DNA of 64,000 nt from Megamerina dolium (GCA_963854835.1 OY978525.1:54548355-54612354), one strand, 5' to 3'; shown: positions 9,975 to 24,351, numbered from the stretch's first letter. Numbers and translations are program-made. Notes: generated from the letters alone by a model not told the origin.

Positions 9975-10345
9975 TGGGTGCCGTAGCTCAGTGGTTAGTG
10001 TGTTCGCCTTCTGATCTGTAGGTCGTGGTTCAATCCCCGGCTGATGCATAACAAATTTAATATCGATAAGATTTTTCTTTCGAACGGTACCCACCTGTCG
10101 GCAAGCAATTGGCAATTATTCCGACAGTAACAACTTGCCATGAAAAAGCTTCTAAAAGAACTCTGTGACAAAGCTCAGAAAAAGTGATGTCACAAGTGTT
10201 CTGCCGTTCGGAACCGGCTAAAATAAGTAGGTCCCTTCTAATACTGTCCAAAATTTAAGACGCACAACAGTAATGGAAGACAAGCTAGGCCAATGAGCCC
10301 TTTGGGGCTTTAAGTGCCACATATATATATATATATATATATATA
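9975..10345 (+). mobile_element. tRNA-derived SINE, copy A
   Basis: Bounded by a 9-bp direct repeat TAGGAGAAA (9966-9974 and 10346-10354). The head (9976-10046) has an internal RNA polymerase III promoter: box A TAGCTCAGTGG at 9984-9994 and box B GTTCAATCC at 10028-10036. A body of about 260 bases with no coding content follows, then a (TA)n tail at 10320-10345. Ends of the tRNA-like head do not pair as an acceptor stem, so it is not a tRNA gene. Related copies lie at 28706-29072, 62875-63033 and, as a fragment, 9684-9778. Confidence 0.9.
9984..10036 (+). promoter_or_regulatory. SINE internal pol III promoter (box A/box B)
   Basis: Box A (9984-9994) and box B (10028-10036) fit the consensus forms TRGYNNARNGG and GWTCRANNC with tRNA-like spacing. 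This is the transcription signal that would make the SINE RNA; whether this copy is transcribed cannot be judged. Confidence 0.75.
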
Positions 10346-10518
10346 TAGGAGAAAAGGTTTCATTAAAAAATCAAACGAGGAAAAGCAAATTTAGTTCCAT
10401 TTGGACTGGACCCTACAAAATAGTAAAGATAAACATTCCAGCAACAAGGACTGAACAAATCGGACGAAAAGGGAAAAAGTACCACAGTAAATTAATAAAA
10501 CCTTTCCACCAAAATTAA

Positions 10519-13470
<2,952 letters not shown>

Positions 13471-13504
13471 TATATATATATATATAAGATAATTTGAATA
13501 AGAT

Positions 13505-13803
13505 AATTTAAATTTTTTTTTTTTATTATACATTTTATTTATTTATTGAATCTATCCCTAAACAATCTAACAATAAGTTTTAAAATCTTAATCTAATTCC
13601 CAATTCAACAACAGTAGCTCCTTATTATCTAGAGCAATGTTTTTGGTACGATGCTCTTCTTTTTATTGGAAGGCTGGCAGGTCCTTTCTCCGAAGGCGCG
13701 AAGTATAGCAGGTATTGAGCAAGGTTCTTGCTAGTGTGTTTGGATGTCTTTGTAATCTTCTAGTATATTTTTGTCTAATATTTTTAACTTCAATTTCTAC
13801 CAT
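13505..13803 (-). pseudogene. 3' end of a jockey-type LINE (JB family)
   Basis: On the minus strand this reads MVEIEVKNIRQKYTRRLQR, HPNTLARTLL and LRRKDLPAF, then a 3' UTR ending in poly(A) (poly-T at 13507-13519 on the plus strand). It matches 23027-23323 almost base for base, which is the 3' end of JB. HP.(P/T)LAR(Q/E/T)LL is shared with the C-termini of the other jockey elements here. It may be the tail of the minus-strand relic at 20254-21098, separated from it by the plus-strand elements between. Confidence 0.75.
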
Positions 13804-14046
13804 TTCTTATTCGTGAAAGTCACCAATAAGAGTGGACGTGTTTCGCATCTCTCCTTTGATAGAGTCGGAAAAGTGATTGATTTCGGTAAAAAAAAAATTA
13901 AATATATTGCGAAAAGACGCAAAGAAAACTCAAGGAGTTATTTCTGTGATTTTTTTTTATTGCTTATACAAATAAGCAATAAGAACATTAAAATCAAAGA
14001 AAATAAAAAAATAATAATATCGTTTGCAAACATTTTGTTTGTAATA

Positions 14047-15558
14047 TGAGTGTTCAGCGCTCTCCTCTCCGGCAACGGCAATCGCCTGTTAATGTGTGTG
14101 TAAAAAATAATTTGCAATCACCCGCGCAAACCCCCCCCCCCCCCCCGATAAGTGCATTATAAAAAAAAACAGTTGATACACACTGCACAAGTGAAAGTAA
14201 CAGTGCAAATCTTTTGCCTGCACATATTCCTCACTCTAACACTACATCAAAATTTGCAACAACCATAAATACAGACAAAAAAAATAATTTGTTCTCTCGT
14301 GATATACTATCTCCCTCTATACCGTGGAGTGTACAATGCGCTTCTCCTGCTGTAACACCAACAGCTACAACATCAAAGCAAACAAATAACGGCCCTTCTA
14401 CTGAAGTGCATGACCCAGTAGTTAAAGCAACTAGTGCGATGACTAATAAAGAACCAGTTGCTGTTCAAACTGGAATTGATCGCTACATTACTGTAGTAAA
14501 GCGAAAAAGAAGTCCACAAAATTCAAAACAAATGAATTCAACAAAAATTCAAAAGCAGAACACTGCCCCTATTAGTTCGTAAAATAGATACGCTCTGCTT
14601 TCAGGTGATGAAAGTGACGAGAATATTATCTCCAAGAAAAATTTCAAACCCCCACCCATTTTCTTAAGAGAACGCAACTCAGATAAGTTGATTTCTAGAA
14701 TTACAAGTCTTCCACGTTGTTCCTATTCGAAAAGGCCAAATTGAGGAAACGAAAGTGCAAATCTACAGCGAAACTCATTATCGCAATGTAATCGCGGAAT
14801 TTGATGCTGTAAAAAAGAATTACTACACATATCAGCTAAAAAGTAGTCAGGGCTTAATCGTTGTACTCAAAGGCGTCGAACCCAACGTTGATATTAACGA
14901 AATCAAACTTGCCCTTCAGGAAGAAGGGTTTCAAGCCAAAACAGTATTCAACATTCTCAACAAGAGCAATATACCTCAACCGTTATATCGTATTGAGCTT
15001 CAGCCTGAAACAAAACCCCTAAAAAAAGGTGAAGTACATCCCATATATAAAATTCGATATTTATTGCATCGCAAAATCACAATCGAAGAACCCCATAAGA
15101 GAACTGGACCTCCTCCGTGCAGTAACTGCCAAGAATATGGACATACTAAGACATATTGTACCCTGCCAGCTGTTTGTGTGATTTGTGGAGATCTCCATAA
15201 ATCAAACATATGCCCAAAATCTAAAGGCGATCCTAGCATGAAAAAATGCAGCAATTGTGGAGGTAATCACACCGCAAATTATAGAGGTTGCCCAGTATAT
15301 ACAACCCTAAAGCTAAATTTCTCCGCTAGCAATCAACCTCTAAAACCAGTTGAGCAAACTCAGATAGCCAACTCAAGTAAGAGACAAAATATTGATGCAA
15401 CACAATTTTTCTCTGCAATCCCAAACAAGAATCAAACCAATTCATACGCTAGCGTGTTAAAACAAAACCCACACCAACAAAGCAATGTAAATAATGAGCA
15501 GAAGCACTCACTGCCCACCCAACATCCAATACCCTTGAACATTTGCTTCAAACATTAA
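14047..15558 (+). pseudogene. J1 ORF1, zinc-knuckle Gag-like protein
   Basis: ATG 14047 (MSVQRSPLRQRQSPVN) is interrupted at a run of about 17 C residues (14130-14147; J2 has six), then by a stop at 14579-14581, and is otherwise open to 15558. The C-terminal part has three zinc-knuckle-type motifs (CSNCQEYGHTKTYC, CVICGDLHKSNIC, CSNCGGNHTANYRGC; about 15118-15295) as in jockey ORF1 proteins, which bind the element's RNA. A short stretch before the knuckles (LKGVEPNVDINEIKLALQEE) resembles the RRM-like part of such proteins. Confidence 0.82.
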
Positions 15559-15655
15559 TTCAGAATATGAACCAATTCATGAATTCAATGCAAACAATGA
15601 TGCAAGAAATGATGAAAAATCAATCGATGTTACTCCAAACATTGCTATCCAGACC

Positions 15656-18165
15656 ATGAGTTGTCTCAAGATATGCCACTGGAACGCCAACGGCTTAAGC
15701 CAGCACCGTTTGGAGCTAATTCAATTCCTTGAATCCAGCCAGATCGACATAATGATGATATCTGAGACCCATTTCACTGACAAAAATTGCTACCAAATAC
15801 CATATTACAAACTGTACACCAAAAATCATCCGCATGGTAAAGCACTCGGAGAAACTGCCATATTGATAAAAAGCAGAATAAAATATCATGTTCTCGAAGA
15901 TTTCAGTAGCGTCTACTTGCAAGCAACATCTATATGTCTGGAAGAATACATCTCTAAGCTAGTAATATCTGCGATATACTGTCCCCCAAGATACAGTATT
16001 ACCGAACAGAATTTTTAAATTTTTAATCTTTTAATTAATAAAGAATTTTTCTCAACTCTTGGTAGCAAATTCTTGGTTGCTGGCGATTTCAACGCCAAAC
16101 ACACTCACTGGGGCTCCCGCTTAATAACTCCAAAAGGCAGAAGACTATGTTCAATCATCACTAACCACGGCTACGATGTTATTTCAAATCGTCAACCGAC
16201 ATATTGGCCGACGGACAAGAGGAAAATACCCGATCTCATAGACTTTGGAGTCGCCAAAGGTTTGCAGATGGAAAATATCTCCACAGAGTGTAATTATGAT
16301 CTATCACCTGACCACTCACCCACGATAATATCTATAAAATCATCAAGCCCCCAAGGCAATTGCGCTAGAAAGAAAATAGACTGGTTAAAATTCAAGAAAT
16401 ATATAAATTCCCATCTTCCTCTGAGTACTGTATTAAGAAATGGACACGATGTAGACTCAGCACTCAAAAAATTCAACCAGCTGCTCTCATTAGCTCTCAG
16501 CTCAGCCATCTGCACAAAGGTATGCAAGCAATCAAACTATAGCCCATACGCACCAGCTACAGCACTGCACTCGAAAGTTAAAGCAAGCCTTAAAAAATAA
16601 AAACAACAAAGAGTTAGAAGAGCACATAGCCAAATTAACACCTGGTGAAGCGTCAGACTACTCTTTGTGGAAATCAGCAAAAAACTCAAATCGGCCAATT
16701 CTCACTGATTCCCCCATTGGTTTGAGTGACGGTAATTGGGCTAGAAGAAACTGTGAGAATAGTTTGGCTTTTGCAAACCACCTAAAAAGTGTGTTTACAC
16801 CCAATCCACCCTCTTCACAGTCCTCATTACCAAAATTAACTTCTCAACCTTGCTCAATAACGCTTAAAATTAAAAAAAAGGATATATTTCAAAGCAGTTT
16901 ATAAAGATTTAAACCCAAAAAAATCACCTGGTCTAGAAAAAATTACCGGTAAAATGATAAAAGAGCTACCTCCGGCTTCAGTAATTCATCTCATGCACAT
17001 TTTCAATGCTATCCCTCGTATGAAACGCTATCCTAAATGCTGGAAAACTTCAAAAATTATTATGATAGCAAAATCAGGAAAAGACCCTACAAAAGTTGCA
17101 TCGTACAGACCTATCAACCTCCTGCCTCTACTCTCTAAAGTATTCGAAAAGCTACTTGTCATAAATATAACTCCATTTATTAATCTCAACCAACTGATTC
17201 CTCAACATCAGTTTGGATTTAGAAAACAGCACGGCACAATAGAACAAGTCCACCGCATTGTAACTCTGATAAGGAACACTTTTGAAGAAAAAAAGTATTG
17301 CTCAGATGCCTTTCTTGATATCACTCAAGCTTTCGATAAAGTATGGCACGATGGCCTTATTTACAAACTCAAACTATTACTGCCTGCAAATGTCTCCTCA
17401 TTGCTAGTAGCTACCTCACGAAAAGACAATTTCTCGTACATCACAAGAATTACACAACAAATCCATTGGATATTCACGCTGGCGTTCCTCAAGGAAGCGT
17501 TTTGGGCCCCTTACTGTATCTCTTATACACTTCAGATATGCCCAACAATAACTATCAAAATCTGGCTAGCAAAATGAAGTATAAAAGTCAATGAATCAAA
17601 GAGCGTACCAGTAACCTTCACGCTAAGGCTATATACATGTCCCCCACTTAATATTAATGGCCAATCAGTTCCACAATGTTCCTCAACAAAGTACTTGGGT
17701 ATTCACCTCGACAGAAGGATGACCTGGAAAAATCACATAGAGGCAAAGAAAACTCAGATCAAGCTTAAAATGAATCAGTTATGGTGGCTGTTATACATAA
17801 GATCAAAGATGAATCTCGAATACAAAGTCCTATTATATAAAGCAATCCTGAAGCCAATTTGGACTTATGGTATTCAGTTTTGGGGCATCGCATCTCCCTC
17901 AAACATCGAAATATTGCAGCGAATAAAATCCAAGTGTCTGCGAATTATTGTAAATGCGCCTTAGTATATGAGGAACGTTAACATCCATCGAGATTTAAAT
18001 GTACCCACAATTTCTGAGGAAGTTGCAATGTCCTGTAGAATCTACATTCAAAAATTACACAATCATCCGAATCCCCTTGCTAGGCAATTGTTGCTGAGCA
18101 CGGGGCATCATCGATTAAAAAGAAAAGACATTCATTCATTTCATTTTACTAAATGTTTTAGTTAG
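15656..18165 (+). pseudogene. J1 ORF2, endonuclease-reverse transcriptase
   Basis: ATG 15656 opens an AP-like endonuclease: WNANG, ETH (about 15765), AGDFNAKHTHWGS (16078-16116), DHSPTI near 16312. RT follows with YRPINLLPLLSKVFEKLL, HQFGFRKQHGTIEQVHRI and DITQAFDKVWHDG. AGVPQGSVLGPLLY is present in another frame near 17480-17520. The ADD box is deleted at about 17555-17560, so the RT cannot be active. The distal YLGIHLDRRMTWKNHIE to C-terminus is readable to 18165 with stops. Confidence 0.85.
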
Positions 18166-18169
18166 TTTC

Positions 18170-20253
18170 AGGGAATCAATCCAGTATCTTATAAACAAAT
18201 TCACTAATTGGCTAAATTATAAAAAATATATTAGTTCTCACATTGGCCTTAAAATACCTCTTAAGACAGTAAAGCAAGTCGACAGTGCAGTTGAAAATTT
18301 CACCAAGTTGGTTCATGAAGCTGCTAAAATTGCAACACCTCAACATAAATTCCAAGATTATGAAAAGCATACAAATGCCGATATTGAGGAATTAATTGAA
18401 ATTAAAAGGAAAGCCAGGAGAGAATGGCAGCAGCATAGATCACCAAACCTAAAACAAAAATTGGCAGACTGCACTAAAACACTTAAAAGAATCTTAAAAG
18501 AAGCCGAAGAGAGACGTGTAAATGTATATATTAGTAATCTTGCTGCAACAAAAGATACAGATTATTCTCTGTGGAAAGCAGACAAAGGTGTAAAATGTCC
18601 GATAATAAGAGAGGCTCCAATACGAATGCCAGATAGATCATGGGCAAGAAGCGATCAAGATAAAGCAGAAGCATTTGCAAATCACTTAGAAGGCGTTTAC
18701 AAACCAAATGAATCTACAAGAGACGGAGGATTGCCAATCATGACCAATAACAGCTCTACTACCTTAGTGAGATTTTCTTTAAAGGAACTTAACAAAATCA
18801 TAAATAAACTGCAGTAAAACAGCTGTTACACATAATGAATGCAATACCACACCTTTGTTATTTCCCCTCAGCATGGAAAATTTCCCAAATAATTATGATT
18901 GCAAAACCTGGAAAAGATTCAATGTACAGGCCTATTAGCCTGCTGCCTATTCTATCCAAAGTGTTTGAAAAACTATTAATGTTGAAGATACAGCCAATTG
19001 TTGAAGCAAATAACATTATACCGTTGCATTAATTTGGGTTCAGAGCAAAACATGGTACAGTAGAACAAGTTCACAGAATAGTATCTAACATTACAAAAGC
19101 GTTCGAAGCAAAGCAGTACTGCTCAGCAGTATTTCTGGACGTCGCACAAGCTTTTGATAAGGTTTGGCATGATGGCCTACTTCACAAAATCGGTTGTCTC
19201 TTTCCTGATAACATTTGCAAAATATTAAAGAGCTATCTGTTGAATGGTTAAACAAAGGTCGTATCTAACTCAAACACGTACGATAGTGGCTGGGGTCCCG
19301 CAAGGAAGCGTCTTAGGTCCCTTTTTATATCTAATCTACACTTCAGATATACCAACAAATGGCAATCTTTTCACATCAACTTTTGCAGACGATACAGCAA
19401 TCTTGAGCGTCGATGATAATCCCAGTAAAGCGACAGAAAAACTGCAAAGTCACTTAAAAAGAGTACAACACTGGCTGGAGACATGGCGTATTAGAATCAA
19501 AGAATCAAAATGCGTCCATATGACTTTCACGTTGAATAGAAAAACATGCCCTCAACTACAAATTAATGGTCAAAAAATACCACAAAAAAACGAAGTGACC
19601 TATCTAGGTTTTCATCCCGATAGAAGGCTGACCTGAGAGGAGCACATTGAAACAAAGCAATCGCATGCTAAATTAAAAGCAGCCAAACTTCATTGGTTGA
19701 TTGGAAACGCCTCGAAATTGTCACTTCAAAATAAAATGCTTATATTCAAGTCCACCATTAAACCAATTTGGAGCTACGGCATTCAGCTTTAGGAAATTCT
19801 TCAAACTCTAATATTGAGAAAATTCAGCGTGTTCAATCTAAAATCCTTAGACGTCTTAGCCGAGCTCCTTGGTACATCAGTAACACAAATATACACAAGG
19901 ACCTACAGATTGACACTATTAAAATAGACATAGGGAAACATTGCCAACGTTACTCTGAACGACTAAGTAATCATCCTAATACTCTAGCGAGAGAGCTCCT
20001 TAAGCTTAAATATATTAAAAGACTAAAAAGGAAAAATGTTTTAAATATATCTTTCACATAATCTCTCATTACTATTATATATGTCCTTCATGAAATCACA
20101 TGTTTTATTTGTTTGCTTTAAGTTATTTGAATGATTCTACACATTGGTGTAGAATCAACAAAATGTATTTTTTTTAGTATATAAGATTTGAATAATTATT
20201 GTTAGTTTAGTAAGAAAGATACAATAAATGGAAGAAAATGAAAAAAAAAAAAA
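18170..20253 (+). mobile_element. Jockey-clade LINE of a second subfamily, 5'-truncated (J3)
   Basis: It starts in the endonuclease C-terminus (NWLNYKKYISSHI near 18205) and runs through the linker (18308-18817) and RT: YRPISLLPILSKVFEKLL, AVFLDVAQAFDKVWHDG (19130-19175), AGVPQGSVLGPFLYLIYTSD, and the intact catalytic box TFADDTAIL (19380-19407). It ends with KHCQRYSERLSNHPNTLAREL, a 3' UTR and poly(A) at about 20240-20252. Frame changes and stops occur near 18815, 19032, 19240 and 19635. It lies tail to tail against the minus-strand relic at 20254. Confidence 0.85.
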
Positions 20254-21098
20254 TGTAATCTGAGTTCTTTTTGCTTCGATGTGCTTGCGCCATGTAAGCC
20301 GTCTATCTAAGTGTATCCCTAGGTAGGTGACTTCATTTGTATGAGTTATGGCGATATTATTTAATGTAACTGTCGGGCATGTGCTTTTGTTAAGAGTGAA
20401 CGTTACATGTTTACATTTGACCTCATTAACTTTTATGCGCCAGTTAGATAACCATTTTTCAACAAGTACTAAATGCTCCCCTAAATCTGTGGATGCCTTA
20501 ATTGGGTTTCGATTACGGCTTAGAATTGCAGTATCGTCAGCAAATGTAGATGTCAACAACCGTGCATCTGTTGGTAGATCTGAAGTATATAATACATATA
20601 GAATGGGGTCAAGAACGCTACCCTGTGGAACTCCGGCTTTGATATTGAATTCTTCTGTGGAAAAGTCTTTATATTTTACAACAAAACGACGGTTATCTAG
20701 GTATGATTGCAGTATTTGGTGGGAGCTTTCTGGTAGAAGTTTTCTTATTTTATACTTTAGCCCTTCATGCCACACTCTATCAAATGCCTGAGCAACATCG
20801 AGGAATATAGCTGAACAATACTCTTTGTATTCAAATGCTTTCCGTATCTCATTGGTAATTATGTCACGTTCTTCAAGATGAGGTCTGAGTTTTGCTAACA
20901 GCAGTTTTTCAAATAATTTTGAGAGACATGGTAGCAAGCTTATGGGTCTGTAGGATGACGGCAATGTTTTATATTTTCCTGGCTTTAGGATCATTGTTAC
21001 TTGTGATTTTTTCCATTGGTTAGGAAAGTAGCCCAGTTTTAGCATTGCATTAAACAAAACCACTAAAAATAATACAGCTGCTGATGGAATTTCAATTT
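20254..21098 (-). pseudogene. JB-family jockey RT fragment (J4)
   Basis: On the minus strand: NAMLKLGYFPNQWKKSQVTMI, YRPISLLPCLSKLFEKLL, FLDVAQAFDRVWHEG, AGVPQGSVLDPILYVLYTSD, TFADDTAILS (near 20540) and YLGIHLDRRLTWRKHIEAKRTQ. Compared with JB it lacks about 15 codons after the LRPHLEERDII block. It is cut at both ends: by J3 poly(A) at 20253 and by BEL sequence at about 21098. Its catalytic ADD is intact, unlike the ADA in JB. Confidence 0.85.
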
Positions 21099-22026
21099 AA
21101 TTTTTAAAATTTATTTTTATATCCTTCTATTTTTTAGTTTTATATTAATTTTAATTTTATTTTTTCTCTCTTCCTTTTTTTTAAATTAATTTAATTAAGC
21201 TTTATTGAATTAAAATTTATTTTAGATTTAGTTTCTCATTATTATTATTATTTTTTAATAATTCTTTTAATTGTTAAATTTTTGTTTCTTTTTCTTCTCA
21301 TCTCTGAATTGATTTGGAAATATTAATTCCTTATGTTTTTACTTAATTTTTATTCCCATTATTTTTTAAGCGTTAATTTTAATTTCTTTATAATTTTGTT
21401 CAATATTTTTCCCTCTCTGGTGTGGTCTTGCGTCTTCTTTGTAGTATTCCTGCCAAGGGGGCGGAATGTCTACGCCAGAGTGAATGCGCAGCACTGCCGG
21501 TGTATTGTATTCACATTTCTTTTCTTCCACTCTCTCTCTCTCTCTGTTGTTTATTTTTCATTTCTTTTCATTCACTCTCGTGCTCTCCTTCCGTCTCTCT
21601 TTGCTTTTGTATTTTTATTAATTTTTTTTTCTCAAAGGTTATATTTTCTTATCAGGTTTTTTTGACTTTTTATTCTTTTTTGGATCTCTATACACACGAC
21701 AGTGCGCGTTTCTACCTCTCGCTTATATTTGTGTAAAAATCTAAATAAAAAGTTTAAATAAAATTATAACAAATGTAAATAGGTTAAAAACAATATAAAC
21801 TAAACTAAAGCCATAAGTGCGAAACGAAAATATAAACAGAATTGTGAAAAAATAAAGAAAAATATAATAAATATATAATTATAGAGACAAATTAAAAGGA
21901 GTGTGTGCACTTGTGGCGGCATCGACATATGCCAGCTAACAACAACGGCAGCGGAACATCCATAACAACATCATCAGGCTAGTCTTGCCACTAAGCGGCC
22001 CACCGGCAACCACTTCTCCACATACA
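21099..22026 (+). mobile_element. BEL/Pao 3' end: 3' internal region plus LTR (BEL-4)
   Basis: A T-rich stretch (21099-21455) runs into a purine tract ending AAGGGGGCGGAA, directly followed by TGTCTACGCC at 21467, the same LTR start and polypurine junction as BEL-3 on the opposite strand (23859-23872). The LTR runs to about 22026; its end shares AAGCGGCCCACCGGCAAC with the BEL-3 LTR. No coding sequence is attached. The right end merges into a CA/TA microsatellite. Confidence 0.75.
21467..22026 (+). repeat. BEL-4 LTR
   Basis: Starts TGTCTACGCC after the polypurine tract. About 560 bases, with the final 60 related to the BEL-3 LTR end. The end near 22026 is approximate because CA repeats follow. 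Open frames at 21333-21736 come from T-rich LTR sequence and are not genes. Confidence 0.7.
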
Positions 22027-22046
22027 CACACACACACACACACACG

Positions 22047-22106
<60 letters not shown>
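22021..22106. repeat. (CA)n(TA)n compound microsatellite
   Basis: CA repeats (22021-22050) pass into about 56 bases of TA. The errantivirus LTR starts immediately after it at 22107. Confidence 0.95.
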
Positions 22107-22108
<2 letters not shown>

Positions 22109-22537
22109 TTAACACCAACAACATTTCCCTGCAATTTATTTTTTTAACTTCGTCACAAATAATATTTGCTGACACATCTTCTCGGTATCCGCTCTAAATT
22201 CTTCATTCTTTATTCATTTTTTCACACGCGCACTCAAAAGTGCTGACGTACTGTCTGCAACTCCACTTGCTCACGTTGCATTAAACGTTATAACCAAAAG
22301 ATCGCTCACTTTATGTGAAGTAGAATTTAGTCAGTTGTTAAAAAGCAATTCAACCAGAAAGGCATAGTCTTTCTAAATTAAATAAGAAAAATTTTAATTG
22401 TAATAAAAAGACATAGAGAACATAGTTCTCTCTTTTATTTAAAATTTTTTATCAATAAGTGAAACTAAAATCAATAAAAGATATAGAGAACATAGTTATC
22501 TCTTTTTTTAAATCTAAACAAAGTGTTTTACTTAACT
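22107..22537 (+). repeat. Errantivirus 5' LTR
   Basis: Begins AGTTAAC and ends TTAACT, the terminal form usual for gypsy/errantivirus LTRs. GGCACCCGAGC follows at once as the presumed primer-binding region; the tRNA was not identified. It matches 45964-46354 over its whole length with only a handful of substitutions. Confidence 0.88.
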
Positions 22538-22685
22538 GGCACCCGAGCAAAAAAAAGTACCTGTACATGTCCGTCCGCAGGTGACCGATCGATAATAAAA
22601 GGAAAAAAAGTGCCGTGTAAAATACCCAGTAGCTGCAAAGCAAAAAGGAACAAATTTGAACGGTCGGATCGGTTTTTTAAGAAAG

Positions 22686-22885
22686 AATCTAAAAGAAAAT
22701 TTTTAAGCGAAAACATAAATAAAAGAACATTTTTCAACGAAAACATAACTAAAAGAAAATTTTAAAACAAAACATAACTAAAAGAAAATTTTTAAACGAA
22801 ACATTACTAAAAGAACATTTTTAAAAGAAAACATTAAAAGAACATTTCTGAACCGAAACATAATCAAAAGAAAATCTTTAATAAA
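22686..22885 (+). repeat. About 30-bp minisatellite in errantivirus leader
   Basis: Seven imperfect copies of a unit containing AAAAGAAAATTTTTAA and CGAAAACATAACT follow one another, with length drift from 27 to 31 bases. They lie between the primer-binding region and a short ATG frame at 22967. A good splice donor (TTCGTAAGT, about 22987-22995) occurs eight codons into that frame; errantivirus env is made from a spliced RNA, so this may be its donor. Confidence 0.7.
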
Positions 22886-23026
22886 GAACAAAAAAACTGT
22901 GGAAGCAAGAACGCATCGAATAAACTAAAAAGTGACCAGAAGCTGCCACTAACATCAACATAAAAATGCCGCAGTTATATCTCATTTCGTAAGTTACGCA
23001 AATGTAAATTTATGTTTTAAGAAAAA

Positions 23027-23334
23027 TTTTTTTTTATTATTTTTTTTATTATACATTTTCTTTATTTATTGAATCTATTCCTATAGAATCTAACAATAAG
23101 TTTTAAAATCTTAATTTAATTCAACAACAGTAGCTCCTTATTATCTAGAGCAATGTTTTTTGTACGATGCTCTTCTTTTTATTGGAAGGCTGGAAGGTCC
23201 TTTCTTCGAAGGCGCGAAGTATAGCAGGTATTGAGCAAGGTTCTTGCCAGTGTGTTTGGATGTCTTTGTAATCTTCTAGTATATTTTTGTCTAGTGTTTT
23301 TAACTTCAATTTCTACCATTAGGATATTTAAGTC
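23027..23334 (-). pseudogene. JB ORF2 C-terminus and 3' UTR
   Basis: Minus-strand SDLNILMVEIEVKNTRQKY continues directly from WYIRNECIHNDF at 27170-27215 once BEL-3 is removed, matching the pattern WY(M/I)xNxxIHxDL of J1 and J3. It ends in an A-rich tail (poly-T at 23027-23052 on the plus strand). Confidence 0.82.
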
Positions 23335-23859
23335 TGAACGTGTGATTGAGTTGTTGCCGGTGGGCCGCTTGATGGCAAGGCTTGCTAGCTGAGGATGACG
23401 AGGTTGTCGTTTTGGATATGCTGATTGTTGTCACTGACGGATCACATACGCTAGCACACTTCCCTTATTCTGGTTCTCTTTCGTTTTGTCACTGAATCAA
23501 TTAAGTTTAGTTTGATTTTAAACGTATTATATTTTAGGTTTTATTTTCTATTTTCACTTATGTTTAGTTGACAATATCGTTTATTAGATTATAGTTTTGT
23601 ATTTAGAATTTACGTGGGTTTTGTTTAATTTTATGTTTTAACTAATGTGGGAAAACAAGTGAGAAGGCGCGCACTATCTTCAAAAAAGGTAAAAACTCGA
23701 GTAAAGCAAAAAAAAAAAAACAGGAGAAGTTAAGAAGAAAAGATAGGACAGAAGAAGAGAAAACGGCAAAAAGAAAAAATATAACATCAAGTTGCCAACC
23801 CAATGGAAATTATAATATAAAGTTGATAAGAGCGCGACATTTCTGTTTTGGCGTAGACA
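23335..23859 (-). repeat. BEL-3 3' LTR
   Basis: On the minus strand it starts TGTCTACGCC after the purine tract GGGGGCGGAA and ends CACACGTTCA. It is about 98% similar by eye to 26637-27169, differing mainly by a few substitutions and an 8-base insertion in the latter. Confidence 0.9.
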
Positions 23860-24351
23860 TTCCGCCCCCTTGCAGGAATACTGCAAAGGAGACACAATAT
23901 CCACGTCCAGGGCGTTTTACAATATAAATATGTATAAAGAAGTAGCAATTTGAAATTAAAAGTATATGAGAAAAAAAATTAAATTTAAAATTATACTCAA
24001 ATAAAAAATATATATCGTTAAGAAAGATATGTTAATTCAAAATAACAAAGGCAATAATATATAAACAAAGGAGAAATAATAATAAATCAATTCAAAGTAA
24101 ATTCAAAATTTTTATAGGCCGGGAGAGCTTACAAAAAAAAGGAGAAACAATATAAATTGAATTCAAAATTAAAAAGAGAAAAATTACAAAATAATGGGAA
24201 GTGTTATAAATTAAATTCAAAATTATAAAGAGAGAAACTTAAAATAATGTAATTCATTAAGACAGAGGAAAAATCGGAAGAATATAATATAAATTAAAAA
24301 TATATAATATAAATAGACAAAAAAAACATTCTTTGAAAGTCCTAATTGCTG

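Larger units (their letters stand above)
3965..10518 (+). mobile_element. Ty3/gypsy relic 'G', left copy, split by copia and SINE
   Basis: Gypsy pieces flank a copia element: gag/RT/RNase H at 3994-4758 before it and the integrase C-terminus at 9901-10518 after it, all on the plus strand. A second copy of the same gypsy with copia at the same internal position lies inverted at 46577-55960. Much of pol is missing from the left copy (most of the RT, the second half of RNase H, most of integrase). I infer one original element because the pieces are collinear and on the same strand. Confidence 0.75.
9901..10518 (+). pseudogene. Gypsy-G integrase C-terminus, split by SINE
   Basis: Reading from about 9901: NAKRHLDKDINPIIFRVGE, then after removing the SINE and one copy of its target duplication, KVSLKNQTRKSKF, WTGPYKIVKI, KGKKYHSKLIKPF and a stop at 10516-10518. 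The 'WxGPYxIV' segment and trailing basic tail are typical of the Ty3/gypsy integrase C-terminal domain. It is on the same strand as the gypsy fragments at 3994-4758, which is why I group them. Confidence 0.75.
13809..18169 (+). mobile_element. Jockey-clade LINE (J1)
   Basis: It has a 5' UTR beginning near GTGAAAGTCACCAATAAGAG (13815), the same start as J2 at 30360, then ORF1 (nucleic-acid-binding Gag-like) and ORF2 (endonuclease plus RT). Compared with J2 it has a small insertion near 16012-16043, an 87-base-scale deletion near 16556, and a deletion removing the RT active site near 17555. The 3' end is cut at about 18169 without poly(A), abutting J3. It is non-functional. Confidence 0.88.

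Noticed and set aside
9976..10048. tRNA gene (also the minus-strand versions near 29000-29072 and 62960-63033)
   Set aside because: Box A and box B are present but the two ends do not pair as an acceptor stem, the anticodon stem is poor, and each lies at the head of a repeated SINE with target duplications.
21333..21736. Open frames rich in Phe/Leu/Ser
   Set aside because: They arise from T-rich BEL 3' internal and LTR sequence.
22681..22890. CRISPR-like array
   Set aside because: Units of about 30 bases abut without unique spacers and drift in sequence; it is a minisatellite in a eukaryotic retroelement leader.
13505..23323. Two 295-base minus-strand fragments (13505-13803, 23027-23323) as a non-autonomous family with common ends
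   Set aside because: The second continues beyond that point and is simply the JB 3' end, split from its body by BEL-3, so the apparent shared 5' end is not a family border.
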